Assembly: GCA_030430345.1 (NCBI GenBank)
Contig: JAUIFT010000118.1
Location: 1 to 7,264 of the forward strand
DNA: 7,264 nt
Reading direction: 5' to 3'
From: Calditrichia bacterium
GTDB lineage: Bacteria; Calditrichota; Calditrichia; RBG-13-44-9; J042
Both the position numbers and the translations under genes were made by a program. Positions 1 to 6,273 of this stretch are shown piece after piece (positions within the stretch are counted from its first letter, which is position 1; each line of letters starts with the position of its first letter). The notes beneath the pieces are model-generated. The model was not told the DNA's origin, did no database searches, and saw only the letters and a program-made list of their open reading frames with translations.

Positions 1-480
1 TGGGCCGGGGCTTTTTAAAGTGAGGCGCTGCTCGGAAGAAAGCCGGCGGGAACCGTTAAGGTCCCGGTATTTCATGGCGATCTGATAGCTGCCGGCAGGA
101 AGTTGTAAAGAGTCTATCGCAAAATGAAAGCGGGTTCTGCTATTCGTCGCATCAAAATCTTCGGCGGTTATTGAGGTGCGGAATACTTTTAAGCGGGATT
201 CATCTTCGCCGTGCCGTTTGATTGCCAGCTCTATTTCTACTTCGGCATAATAGTTATCTCCCTCCCGAAGGAATTGCAAGTAGTTATATCCAATCTCAAC
301 AGGCACATATACATCGAACATATCGTTGGATTGATATACCGGATAAAGGCGAAATAATACAGGGATTTTTTGCGGATACGTTCCTTTGAAGAAGGGCTTT
401 TCGTAGATCTCTTTATATGGTGAGGTTTGCGCGGTGGCGCAAAAGGATAATATTAAAATCAGCCAAATAAGTTTCTTCAT
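1..480 (-). CDS. Secreted protein, N-terminal part, GWxTD-domain-protein-like (partial, runs off the window)
   Basis: The frame is open from an ATG at 480-478 to the window edge, giving 160 codons with no stop. The start is well supported: AGGAGA (491-486) lies just upstream of the ATG and a plausible promoter lies at 505-534. Residues 1-17 form a Sec signal peptide (MKK, a hydrophobic run of Leu/Ile, then a likely cut after Ala-Thr-Ala17). No good lipobox is seen, because Phe sits before Cys14. The mature part looks like a beta-rich domain. The stretch around residues 64-83 (GYNYLQFLREGDNYYAEVEI), the D-ATNSR element near 110-115 and the LPAGSYQIAMKYRDL element near 127-141 resemble the N-terminal region of GWxTD-domain proteins of FCB-type bacteria. 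The GWxTD motif itself would lie beyond the edge, so the assignment is by resemblance only. Function is unknown for that family as far as I know. It may instead be another extracytoplasmic beta-sandwich protein. Confidence 0.6.
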   Translation of the reverse strand, partial: MKKLIWLILILSFCATAQTSPYKEIYEKPFFKGTYPQKIPVLFRLYPVYQSNDMFDVYVPVEIGYNYLQFLREGDNYYAEVEIELAIKRHGEDESRLKVFRTSITAEDFDATNSRTRFHFAIDSLQLPAGSYQIAMKYRDLNGSRRLSSEQRLTLKSPGP

Positions 481-485
481 TTAAA

Positions 486-491
486 TCTCCT
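486..491 (-). promoter_or_regulatory. Ribosome binding site of the secreted-protein gene
   Basis: AGGAGA on the minus strand ends five bases before the ATG at 480-478. It fixes the start of the partial gene and excludes a longer N-terminus. Confidence 0.7.
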
Positions 492-504
492 GTATAATCT
501 GAAA

Positions 505-534
505 AATATACAAATTGACCGCTTTTGAATGCAA
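505..534 (-). promoter_or_regulatory. Candidate sigma-70-type promoter for the secreted-protein gene
   Basis: On the minus strand a TTGCAT (534-529) is followed after 18 bases by TATATT (510-505), about 25 bases before the ATG. Both boxes are close to the -35 and -10 consensus. An 11-base palindrome, GGTAA-A-TTACC (535-545), abuts the -35 box and could be an operator. If real, this promoter makes the gene independent of selB. If the organism uses a Bacteroidota-type sigma factor, the boxes would differ, so this is only a candidate. Confidence 0.45.
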
Positions 535-659
535 GGTAAATTACCGGTTAAAAAATGAGCGATACTTTGCCTGTCCAGCAGCAGCTATTTCGAAAAGTAT
601 ATTGAAAACGCTTTAAGAAGGGAAAAGTTCAGATAGTGGGAGTTGGGAATGTGGAGTTT
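535..659. other. Gene-free stretch between the promoter and the selB remnant
   Basis: Apart from the GGTAA-A-TTACC palindrome at its left end, I see no coding frame, tRNA, terminator-quality hairpin or repeat here. In particular there is no T-loop or cloverleaf for a selC gene. No convincing terminator for selB is visible between its stop and this stretch. Confidence 0.5.
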
Positions 660-809
660 TTATAACTTAAATTTATATCCGGGTTTGTGAACGTCCCTAT
701 CTTGCTCAGAAATTCCGCTGCAATTTAGATATACTCATAGCGGAGTGGATTGTTTGCGGGGTGTATCGTTTAACTTTTTGAAACCGGCACCAGAAATTTC
801 GTCTTTCTT
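660..809 (-). pseudogene. Decayed second copy of the selB 3' end (last winged-helix domain)
   Basis: Read on the minus strand in one frame, this stretch gives a peptide that aligns without gaps with the last ~45 residues of the intact SelB next to it. Shared pieces include DE/SEIS, FK-L, TxRK, PL-VYL, GI-E-D and DV-KPGYK. By hand I count 27 identical residues in 44 aligned positions. It ends in its own TAA (662-660), one codon shorter than the intact gene. It carries an in-frame TGA at 737-735 where intact SelB has a Leu. Homology fades near 806-809, and all of the GTPase part is missing. A nominal ATG lies at 818-816, preceded directly by a stop, so a short frame exists, but I see no ribosome binding site for it. 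It is most likely the remnant of a former or duplicated selB. Confidence 0.85.
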
Positions 810-823
810 ATTCGGCATTCAAA

Positions 824-840
824 ATTCCGCATTCCGCATT
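824..840. repeat. Short heptamer repeat at the selB stop codon
   Basis: The 7-mer attccgc occurs twice in tandem (824-830, 831-837) followed by a partial third unit (att). A related ttcggcattc lies just before it at 811-820. The repeat sits exactly between the selB remnant and the intact selB stop codon (841-839), so it marks the junction of the two copies. It may belong to a dispersed intergenic repeat family or have arisen by slippage. Confidence 0.5.
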
Positions 841-2779
841 ATTCTTCCTGTAATTTGTACCCCGGTTTACGAACATCTCCGTCCCGTTCGGTAATGCCAT
901 TGCTGTCCAGATATACCAACAGCGGAATGGAATGCTTGCGGGTTGTAGCGGTTAGCTCCTTAAAAACGGCAACAGAGATTTCGCTTTCATTTTGAAAATA
1001 ATCTGTCAGCAGTGATTTTAATTTTTCCAGGGCGCTGCTATGGAAAAGTAACGTTTCTTCGACATAAACCAGCTTTCCCTCTTCCCGCAGCAGGCGGCTA
1101 AGTTCCTTAAATTCTTTTGAGGATAGATTAAATGCAGCAATCGATTCCTTGATTGTCGGTGGTGTAAAGCCGGCATTGCGATAGCGCTTTTCCAGCTCGC
1201 TGTAAACCTCTGAATCCCGCGCGGAAAGTTGCGGTGTAAAACTGGCCAGGCGAACTTGCTGTTTTTCTTTCTGTAGCTGCTTCAGTTTTATCCCAAATTG
1301 TATCGCCTTGCGAATTGCTTCGCTATGATAACGCTTTTCCAACTGACTAACCATCTCTTCTTCACTCATCCCCGGCCGCCCCGGATATTGGGCATGATAC
1401 GCTTCCAACAGGGGAAGGATACTTTCCAGGACGATCTTCAACTGCTCCCGGGAAAAGTAGGCGGTTTTCCCGGCGATATTCGCTGCAAACAACTGGTCAT
1501 TGCCGACCATTCCCCTAATGATTTTCTGCAATTCGCTCAGTGGCAAATTACTGCCGGCTTTCAAGTCCCACAGTTTTCTTGGCGTTGCCCGAAGCAAATC
1601 GAATAAGCCGCTAAGTCGTATTTCCGGTGCTTCTGCTTCCAGGCGAGTTAGCATATCCTTAAAGATTGATTGATAGCGTTTCCGGAAACGAAATGGATTT
1701 GTTTGCAGCACAACACCGCCACCGAGCGTACGCTGCGGGGAATATTGGCGAATGATAAATCTATCCTGGTAAGCGGCATGAATCGGCGTCTCCAGGCGGA
1801 GCTGCACCAGCGCCGATTCGCCTGCCAATAGCCGGGTTTTTTCCGGGATGATAACCCGGGCAAAAGTTTCCGTGGTATGGATATGAAAACGAAGCCGCTG
1901 ATTGGTTTTTAAGGGCGTCGGGGCGGATTTCAGGAGACTTAAGCGAGCGTTGATAATTTCGACGGATTGATAGACATCCGGCTGAACCAGCACTTTTCCC
2001 CGCTCGATATTGCTCATATCGATACCGGCAAGGTTGGCGGCAGTGCGAAAGCCGGTACGCACTTCATTAACATCCTGATCGTGCGATTGCAGCCCGCGCA
2101 CCCGGGTTTTGATGCCATCCGGTTGAATTTCGATCTCATCGCCAACGGCAATTTTACCACCAAGCACTGTTCCGGTGATGACGGTCCCGAACCCCTTAAC
2201 GGAAAACACCCGGTCAACCGGCTGGCGAAAAACTTCAAAATCCTGCCGTGGAGGTATGCCGGAGAGAGTTGTCAGCAATTTTTCCCGTAGCGCATCAATG
2301 CCCTTACCGCTGCTTGCGGAAGTGTAGAGCAGCGGTGCTTTCGCCAAGGGGGTATCGCTCACAAGCGCTTTCACATCTTCTTCCACCAGCATCAGCCAAT
2401 CTTCATCCACCAGGTCTGTTTTGCTGATGACGATGATGCCCTGTTCAATCTGCAGCAGATTGATAATATCGAGATGTTCCCGGCTTTGCGGCATGACGCC
2501 ATCATCCGCGGCGATGACAAACAATACCAGGTCGATCGTGCTGACGCCGGCAACCATATTCTTGATCAGGCGCTCGTGTCCCGGCACGTCAATAATGGTG
2601 ATATTATCACTGAGATGAGCAAAGCCAATATCGATAGTAATCCCGCGCTGCTTTTCTTCCGGCAGTTTGTCGGTATCAACGCCGGTGAGCGCCTTTACCA
2701 GGGCGGTTTTCCCGTGATCGATATGCCCGGCGGTGCCGATAACGTACTGGCGATGTTTTGGTTGTATGGTTTGACTCAT
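839..2779 (-). CDS. selB: Selenocysteine-specific elongation factor SelB
   Basis: SelB is the EF-Tu-like GTPase that carries Sec-tRNA(Sec) to the ribosome at UGA codons marked by a SECIS hairpin. From the ATG at 2779 the protein is 646 residues, normal for the family. The GTPase domain shows G1 GTAGHIDHGKT (15-25), the switch region RGITIDIGFA (45-54), G3 DVPGHE (64-69) and G4 SKTD (119-122). The two beta-barrel domains follow (about 205-370; FSVKGFGTVITGTVLGG is typical). The rest, about 380-646, is the series of winged-helix domains that bind SECIS RNA, ending in PLLVYLDSNGITERDGDVRKPGY. The frame stays open 24 codons further upstream to 2851, but that extension runs through terminator-like hairpins and has no family resemblance, so I start at the Met before SQTIQPKHRQYVIGTAGH. 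GGGAGAG (2797-2791) lies 11 bases before this ATG, a slightly long spacing. selA lies upstream, separated by 251 bases with terminator-like hairpins. Confidence 0.96.
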   Translation of the reverse strand: MSQTIQPKHRQYVIGTAGHIDHGKTALVKALTGVDTDKLPEEKQRGITIDIGFAHLSDNITIIDVPGHERLIKNMVAGVSTIDLVLFVIAADDGVMPQSREHLDIINLLQIEQGIIVISKTDLVDEDWLMLVEEDVKALVSDTPLAKAPLLYTSASSGKGIDALREKLLTTLSGIPPRQDFEVFRQPVDRVFSVKGFGTVITGTVLGGKIAVGDEIEIQPDGIKTRVRGLQSHDQDVNEVRTGFRTAANLAGIDMSNIERGKVLVQPDVYQSVEIINARLSLLKSAPTPLKTNQRLRFHIHTTETFARVIIPEKTRLLAGESALVQLRLETPIHAAYQDRFIIRQYSPQRTLGGGVVLQTNPFRFRKRYQSIFKDMLTRLEAEAPEIRLSGLFDLLRATPRKLWDLKAGSNLPLSELQKIIRGMVGNDQLFAANIAGKTAYFSREQLKIVLESILPLLEAYHAQYPGRPGMSEEEMVSQLEKRYHSEAIRKAIQFGIKLKQLQKEKQQVRLASFTPQLSARDSEVYSELEKRYRNAGFTPPTIKESIAAFNLSSKEFKELSRLLREEGKLVYVEETLLFHSSALEKLKSLLTDYFQNESEISVAVFKELTATTRKHSIPLLVYLDSNGITERDGDVRKPGYKLQEE

Positions 2780-2790
2780 ATTATTATAGG

Positions 2791-2797
2791 CTCTCCC
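2791..2797 (-). promoter_or_regulatory. Likely ribosome binding site of selB
   Basis: GGGAGAG on the minus strand ends 11 bases before the ATG at 2779-2777. It is the only purine-rich element in the short stretch between the second hairpin and the start, and supports the 646-residue form of SelB over the longer open frame. Confidence 0.45.
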
Positions 2798-2824
2798 GGA
2801 GCTGTGCACCATCACACAATTAAC

Positions 2825-2849
2825 AAAAAAACACCGGCCCGAATGGGCC
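2825..2849 (-). terminator. Second, weaker terminator-like hairpin upstream of selB
   Basis: On the minus strand a perfect 5-bp GC stem, GGCCC/GGGCC with loop ATTC (2849-2836), is followed by GGTG and then seven T residues (2831-2825). The gap between stem and T-run makes it weaker than the hairpin just upstream. It ends 45 bases before the selB start, so it could also serve in attenuation or control of selB translation. Confidence 0.45.
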
Positions 2850-2853
2850 ACCC

Positions 2854-2880
2854 AAAAAAGCCCGGGACGTCAGTCCGGGG
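2854..2880 (-). terminator. Rho-independent terminator after selA
   Basis: On the minus strand CCCGGAC pairs with GTCCCGGG (one bulged C) around a TGAC loop within 2880-2861, and after GC a run of six T follows (2859-2854). GC-rich stem plus T-run is the classic form. It lies about 150 bases after the selA stop and before selB, so it should end transcripts of the pgpH-ybeY-CNNM-selA group, at least in part. Confidence 0.7.
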
Positions 2881-3030
2881 CGGGCAATAGCGCATAGAAA
2901 GCATCCCTTTTCCGGGATAAAATATCCATGAAAAAGGCTTCCGTTTAATAAGGCGCAAAATCTCAGTTATCGAGTGACAGTAGCAGTCACCAGTACAATT
3001 TGCTGTTTACTGAATTCTATTAAAAATGAG
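2881..3030. other. selA-selB spacer upstream of the terminators
   Basis: This 150-base stretch has no coding frame and no tRNA. I searched it by eye for selC (long variable arm, TCA anticodon, T-loop) on both strands and found none. Two small hairpins are visible: ATCCC/GGGAT with a 6-base loop (2903-2918) and GTGAC/GTCAC with a 7-base loop (2974-2990). Neither has a T-run. No clear promoter for selB was found here. Confidence 0.45.
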
Positions 3031-4437
3031 CTAGTCGCCTAAAGCCGCTAAAGCCTGCTTCACCATCGGCAACTCATCTTCCCGAATGGTGCGCAGATTC
3101 AGTAAAAGCGCGCCATCCTGCACATAAGCGGTGATCGGCGGTTGCTGCATCCGCAACTGCTTCGCTAACCGGGAAGGCGATCGTTTGGCTGCACTTACTT
3201 TCAGGGCGACTGAGGGAATCTTCTCCAGGGGAAGGGCGCCACTGCCCATTTGCGAGTCGGTAGCAACAACGTCAATTTGCAGCGATGTTTTCGCCAGAGC
3301 CGTTTTGAGTTGATCGCCGCGTTGCCGTAAAGTTGCCAGAGAAACATTGAGCATTGCCGCCAGCGGTAATTTCTCCGGCAGTTTGTCCGGTTGAAGATAG
3401 AGGCGCAGGGTCGCTTCCATCGCTGCGTAGATCAACTTGTCGCAGCGCATCGCCCGCGTTAAGGGATGTTTGCGAATCTTTTCGATATATTTCTTCGTGC
3501 CGGCGATAATGCCTGCCTGTGGGCCGCCGAGAATTTTATCCCCGCTGAAGGTAACCACATCGACACCGGCGGCGAGAATCTCCCGGACAACCGGTTCATG
3601 GGGATATCCCCAGTGCTGCAAATCTTCGATAACCCCACTGCCCATGTCGTAAACCAGGGGGCACTGATGGCTTTTGGCGAGAGCAGCCAGTTCGCTAATT
3701 TCGACATTTTTAGTAAATCCTACGATGCGATAATTGCTGGTATGCACTTTTAACAATGCCCCGGTTTTCGGGCCGAGCGCATTTTCATAATCTTTTAAGT
3801 GAGTCTTATTCGTTGTGCCAATTTCGACCATTTTTGCATTGCTGGCTTTCATCACATCCGGCATGCGAAAGGCGCCGCCGATTTCCACTAATTCTCCCCG
3901 GGAGATTGGTACTTCCTTGCGGTAACACAGTGTACTGAGCGTCAACAAAATAGCAGCAGCACAATTATTTACCATCAGGGCCGCTTCCGCACCGGTGATC
4001 ATGCAGAGTAATTCTTCAATGTGGGAATGCCGGGAGCCGCGCTTGCCACTGCCAAGATCTACCTCCAGGTTATTGTAATGATCAACGGTTTCGGCAATTG
4101 CCTGTAATGCCGCCGGCGCTAGCGGCGCACGGCCCATATTGGTGTGAAGGATAATACCGGTCGCATTGATAGTGCGTTTCAGACTTGGAGTAAAAAGGGA
4201 TGTCAGGCGCGATTCGATTTGCCGGATCAACACATCGGGAACCGTTTCCGCGGTGACTTTTCCCCCTTTGGAAATTTCTTGGCGCAGATGTCCGATCTCT
4301 TTACGAATAATTTCCGTCAAATAATGAGGGGCAATCGGGTAGGATTGAAATACCGAATGTTGAATCAGTTCCTGCACCGAAGGAATCGCGCGGTAGCAGC
4401 TTTGCAGATCAACGGGAGATGATGCTGTTTTCGACAT
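3031..4437 (-). CDS. selA: L-seryl-tRNA(Sec) selenium transferase SelA
   Basis: SelA is the cytosolic, PLP-dependent enzyme that turns Ser-tRNA(Sec) into Sec-tRNA(Sec) using selenophosphate from SelD. The 468-residue length is normal. The N-terminal domain (about 1-80, with YRAIPSVQELIQ at 15-26) is the part that contacts the tRNA. The fold-type I PLP domain follows: INATGIILHTNMGRAPL (90-106), the glycine-rich DLGSGKRGSRHSH (127-139), VNNCAAA (156-162), EIGTTN (205-210), and SGDKILGGPQAG (298-309), whose Lys301 should bind PLP. The C-terminal domain ends in LLLNLRTIREDELPMVKQAL. The ATG at 4437 lies inside the 3' end of the CNNM gene (29-base overlap), which suggests cotranscription and coupled translation. 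Only a weak GGA-type ribosome binding site precedes it. It stops with TAG and is followed about 150 bases later by a terminator. Confidence 0.96.
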   Translation of the reverse strand: MSKTASSPVDLQSCYRAIPSVQELIQHSVFQSYPIAPHYLTEIIRKEIGHLRQEISKGGKVTAETVPDVLIRQIESRLTSLFTPSLKRTINATGIILHTNMGRAPLAPAALQAIAETVDHYNNLEVDLGSGKRGSRHSHIEELLCMITGAEAALMVNNCAAAILLTLSTLCYRKEVPISRGELVEIGGAFRMPDVMKASNAKMVEIGTTNKTHLKDYENALGPKTGALLKVHTSNYRIVGFTKNVEISELAALAKSHQCPLVYDMGSGVIEDLQHWGYPHEPVVREILAAGVDVVTFSGDKILGGPQAGIIAGTKKYIEKIRKHPLTRAMRCDKLIYAAMEATLRLYLQPDKLPEKLPLAAMLNVSLATLRQRGDQLKTALAKTSLQIDVVATDSQMGSGALPLEKIPSVALKVSAAKRSPSRLAKQLRMQQPPITAYVQDGALLLNLRTIREDELPMVKQALAALGD

Positions 4438-5719
4438 TCGGTTTTTCCGGCGTTTCGGGTTGTATCCGCACTTGCAAAATGCGATTCTTCGATGTTCGCT
4501 CGACGATAAAGTGGTATCCGTTATAATGCGCGATTTCTTTTTCCTTCGGCAAAGATCCCAGCAGGGTAAGAATAAAACCGCTAATTGTTTCCACCCCTTC
4601 TTCCGTGGGCAGATTCATATTTAGTTCGCCATTCACTTCTTCCAGGGGCATCCGGCCATCAACGAGATAGGTTTTTTCCCCGACTTTTTTGTAGAGCGGA
4701 GTTTCCTTGTCATACTCATCCTGAATTTCCCCAACAATCTCTTCGATAATATCTTCCAGAGTTACCAGCCCGGCGACACCGCCATATTCATCGACGACAA
4801 TAGCCATATGATATCGGTCTTGCTGAAATTCCCGCAAGAGGTCATCGATCATTTTTTGCTCTGGAACAAATCGCGGTGGGCGCACCAGTTTTTTCAAACT
4901 AAAACGATCCTTCCGGCCTTTACCAAGGAGCGGTAATAAATCCTTCACATAAAGGATACCAATAATATTATCAATTCTATCCTCATAAACCGGTATTCTG
5001 GATAACAATTTTGTTTTTACCAAATCCATTACCTGGGCAAGGGTGTAGCTTACTTCCACACAAACCATGTCCGTGCGCGGAATCATAATCTCTTTTACCT
5101 GGGTTTCCCGGAATTCGAAGATGCTGTGTATCATCTCCTTTTGTTCTTTTTCCAGGGTGCCGACTTCCTCGCCGATGGTAACAGTCGTGAGAAATTCCGT
5201 CTCGGAAATGCGAATGCCGCCATCGGAAAAACCAATCGCGGACTGGATTGCTTTCGTAAAACGGGTGAGAATGGCGGTGAGCCATTTGAATGACCAGAAA
5301 AAGATGGCGATAAACCCGCTGGCGATGCAGGCATAGCTTTGCGGATTGCGCACGGCAAAGACCTTGGGGATAATCTCGCTGGTAATCAGTAAAACCAGAG
5401 TGACGACGACGACATCGATCAGGAAGGCGATTTCGCGGTTAAATCCCAGGGCATCACATATCTGCATGGTTAGAATCGCCGCGAGTGAAACCGTAATAGT
5501 GTTGACGATTGTATTGCCCAATACAATCGTAATCAGCAATTGCCGGGGGGTGGCCATTAAACGTGCTACCCGCTGCTCGCTGCTCCGGGAAGAACCGGAG
5601 AATTGTTGAATGACGGATTGAGAAAGCGAAAAGAATGCCGTTTCGGATCCGGAAAAAAAAGCAGAGAGTCCCAACAGGATCGGGAAGGCGATCCCATATA
5701 AGATAGATTCGTACCCCAA
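4409..5719 (-). CDS. CNNM / CBS-pair / CorC-HlyC family membrane protein
   Basis: This is an integral membrane protein of the family annotated as hemolysin C or CorC and CNNM, linked to Mg2+/Co2+ export or tolerance. The 436 residues fall into the usual parts. The CNNM (DUF21) membrane domain covers about 5-150, with the typical SAFFSGSETAFFSLS (19-33), TIVLGNTIVNT (64-74) and SEIIPKVFAVRNP (114-126). Two CBS domains follow the KEIMIPRTDMV hinge (209-219) and include SRIPVYEDRIDNIIGILYVKD and MAIVVDEYGGVAGLVTLEDIIEEIVGEI. The CorC_HlyC domain lies at about 342-425. The start is TTG (5719-5717), as no ATG or GTG lies in frame nearby. AGGAG (5737-5733) lies 13 bases before it, a long spacing, so the exact start is uncertain. 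Substrate and direction of transport cannot be read from sequence. Confidence 0.93.
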   Translation of the reverse strand: MGYESILYGIAFPILLGLSAFFSGSETAFFSLSQSVIQQFSGSSRSSEQRVARLMATPRQLLITIVLGNTIVNTITVSLAAILTMQICDALGFNREIAFLIDVVVVTLVLLITSEIIPKVFAVRNPQSYACIASGFIAIFFWSFKWLTAILTRFTKAIQSAIGFSDGGIRISETEFLTTVTIGEEVGTLEKEQKEMIHSIFEFRETQVKEIMIPRTDMVCVEVSYTLAQVMDLVKTKLLSRIPVYEDRIDNIIGILYVKDLLPLLGKGRKDRFSLKKLVRPPRFVPEQKMIDDLLREFQQDRYHMAIVVDEYGGVAGLVTLEDIIEEIVGEIQDEYDKETPLYKKVGEKTYLVDGRMPLEEVNGELNMNLPTEEGVETISGFILTLLGSLPKEKEIAHYNGYHFIVERTSKNRILQVRIQPETPEKPNVENSIISR

Positions 5720-5832
5720 AGGTAAAAATATTCTCCTGTTTAATAATCTTCAACAGCTATTTACGAATATAATTCTTCCTGGAGAGAAATGCTAACTAAT
5801 GCTTGAAAATAACGTCTTACTGCCCTGCAACG
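5720..5832. other. Spacer between ybeY and the CNNM gene
   Basis: The 113-base gap is AT-rich. It holds the AGGAG at 5737-5733 for the CNNM gene and an ATG at 5753-5751 that is in the wrong frame for it. I see no terminator or clear promoter, so ybeY and the CNNM gene may share a transcript. Confidence 0.4.
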
Positions 5833-6273
5833 TCAGCTATTCAGTACGATTTGCGCTGGATATTGTTCCAGATAAAATTCTTCCTTTGCACGCATCTGCT
5901 GCTGCTCTTCAACGGTGTGATCATCATAGCCGTTCAGGTGCAAAATGCCATGGATGATCAGCCGGGCGATTTCCGCCGTCGTTGCGACCTGAAACTCCCG
6001 GGCATGATCAGCCGCGCGATCCAGGGAAATATAAATTTCACCTTCGGTTAAATCTTCGCTGCCAAGTTCGAAGGTAATAACGTCCGTGGGAGAATCGTCA
6101 GACAAAAACGCCTGATGCAAATTTTGCAGGAAAGCATCATCGACAAAAATAATGTGGATATAAGCTGCCGGTAAATCTTCATCGGCCAGCAGCGATTTTA
6201 CCAGTGCAATTGCCGGATCGGCTGCGACCTGCAGGTGGGGATGATGGTTAAAAATTTCGATTTCCGGCGCCAT
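5833..6273 (-). CDS. ybeY: Endoribonuclease YbeY (rRNA maturation, UPF0054)
   Basis: YbeY is a metal-dependent, single-strand-specific endoribonuclease needed for 16S rRNA 3'-end maturation and 70S quality control. The 146 residues match the family. The metal site HGILHLNGYDDH lies at 108-119: His108 and His112 are clear ligands, while the third position is Asp118 with His119 next to it, where proteobacterial YbeY has His. The SPTDVITFEL motif (61-70) is preceded by FLSDD, so the Arg common at this place in other phyla is Leu here. Both features are usual in Bacteroidota-type YbeY, as I recall the family. The ATG overlaps the pgpH stop (TGATG). AGGGA lies about 7-8 bases upstream within the pgpH tail, so translation is probably coupled. 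Confidence 0.95.
   Translation of the reverse strand: MAPEIEIFNHHPHLQVAADPAIALVKSLLADEDLPAAYIHIIFVDDAFLQNLHQAFLSDDSPTDVITFELGSEDLTEGEIYISLDRAADHAREFQVATTAEIARLIIHGILHLNGYDDHTVEEQQQMRAKEEFYLEQYPAQIVLNS

Noticed and set aside
660..818. A small selenoprotein gene with Sec at the TGA 737-735
   Set aside because: The gapless match to the SelB C-terminus, where the TGA replaces Leu, explains it as a decayed copy; no ribosome binding site or SECIS-like hairpin is evident.
2783..2788. A perfect TATAAT on the minus strand just before the selB ATG, as a -10 box
   Set aside because: It lies only three bases before the ATG, so transcription would begin inside codon 1-2, and no -35 box is found at 16-18 bases upstream. 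Probably chance.
2780..2851. A 24-codon N-terminal extension of SelB from an upstream ATG at 2851
   Set aside because: It starts within the loop-and-stem region of terminator-like hairpins, has no ribosome binding site and does not look like any SelB N-terminus; the Met at 2779 directly precedes the conserved GTPase domain.
2861..2880. The GC-rich hairpin upstream of selB as part of tRNA-Sec or as a SECIS
   Set aside because: There is no acceptor stem, T-loop or anticodon arm around it, its loop lacks SECIS features, and the T-run directly after it fits a terminator.
5454..5753. A minus-strand frame beginning with ATG 5753, better spaced for a start than the CNNM TTG
   Set aside because: Its translation does not resemble the CNNM family and runs in another frame; the conserved membrane domain is in the TTG frame.
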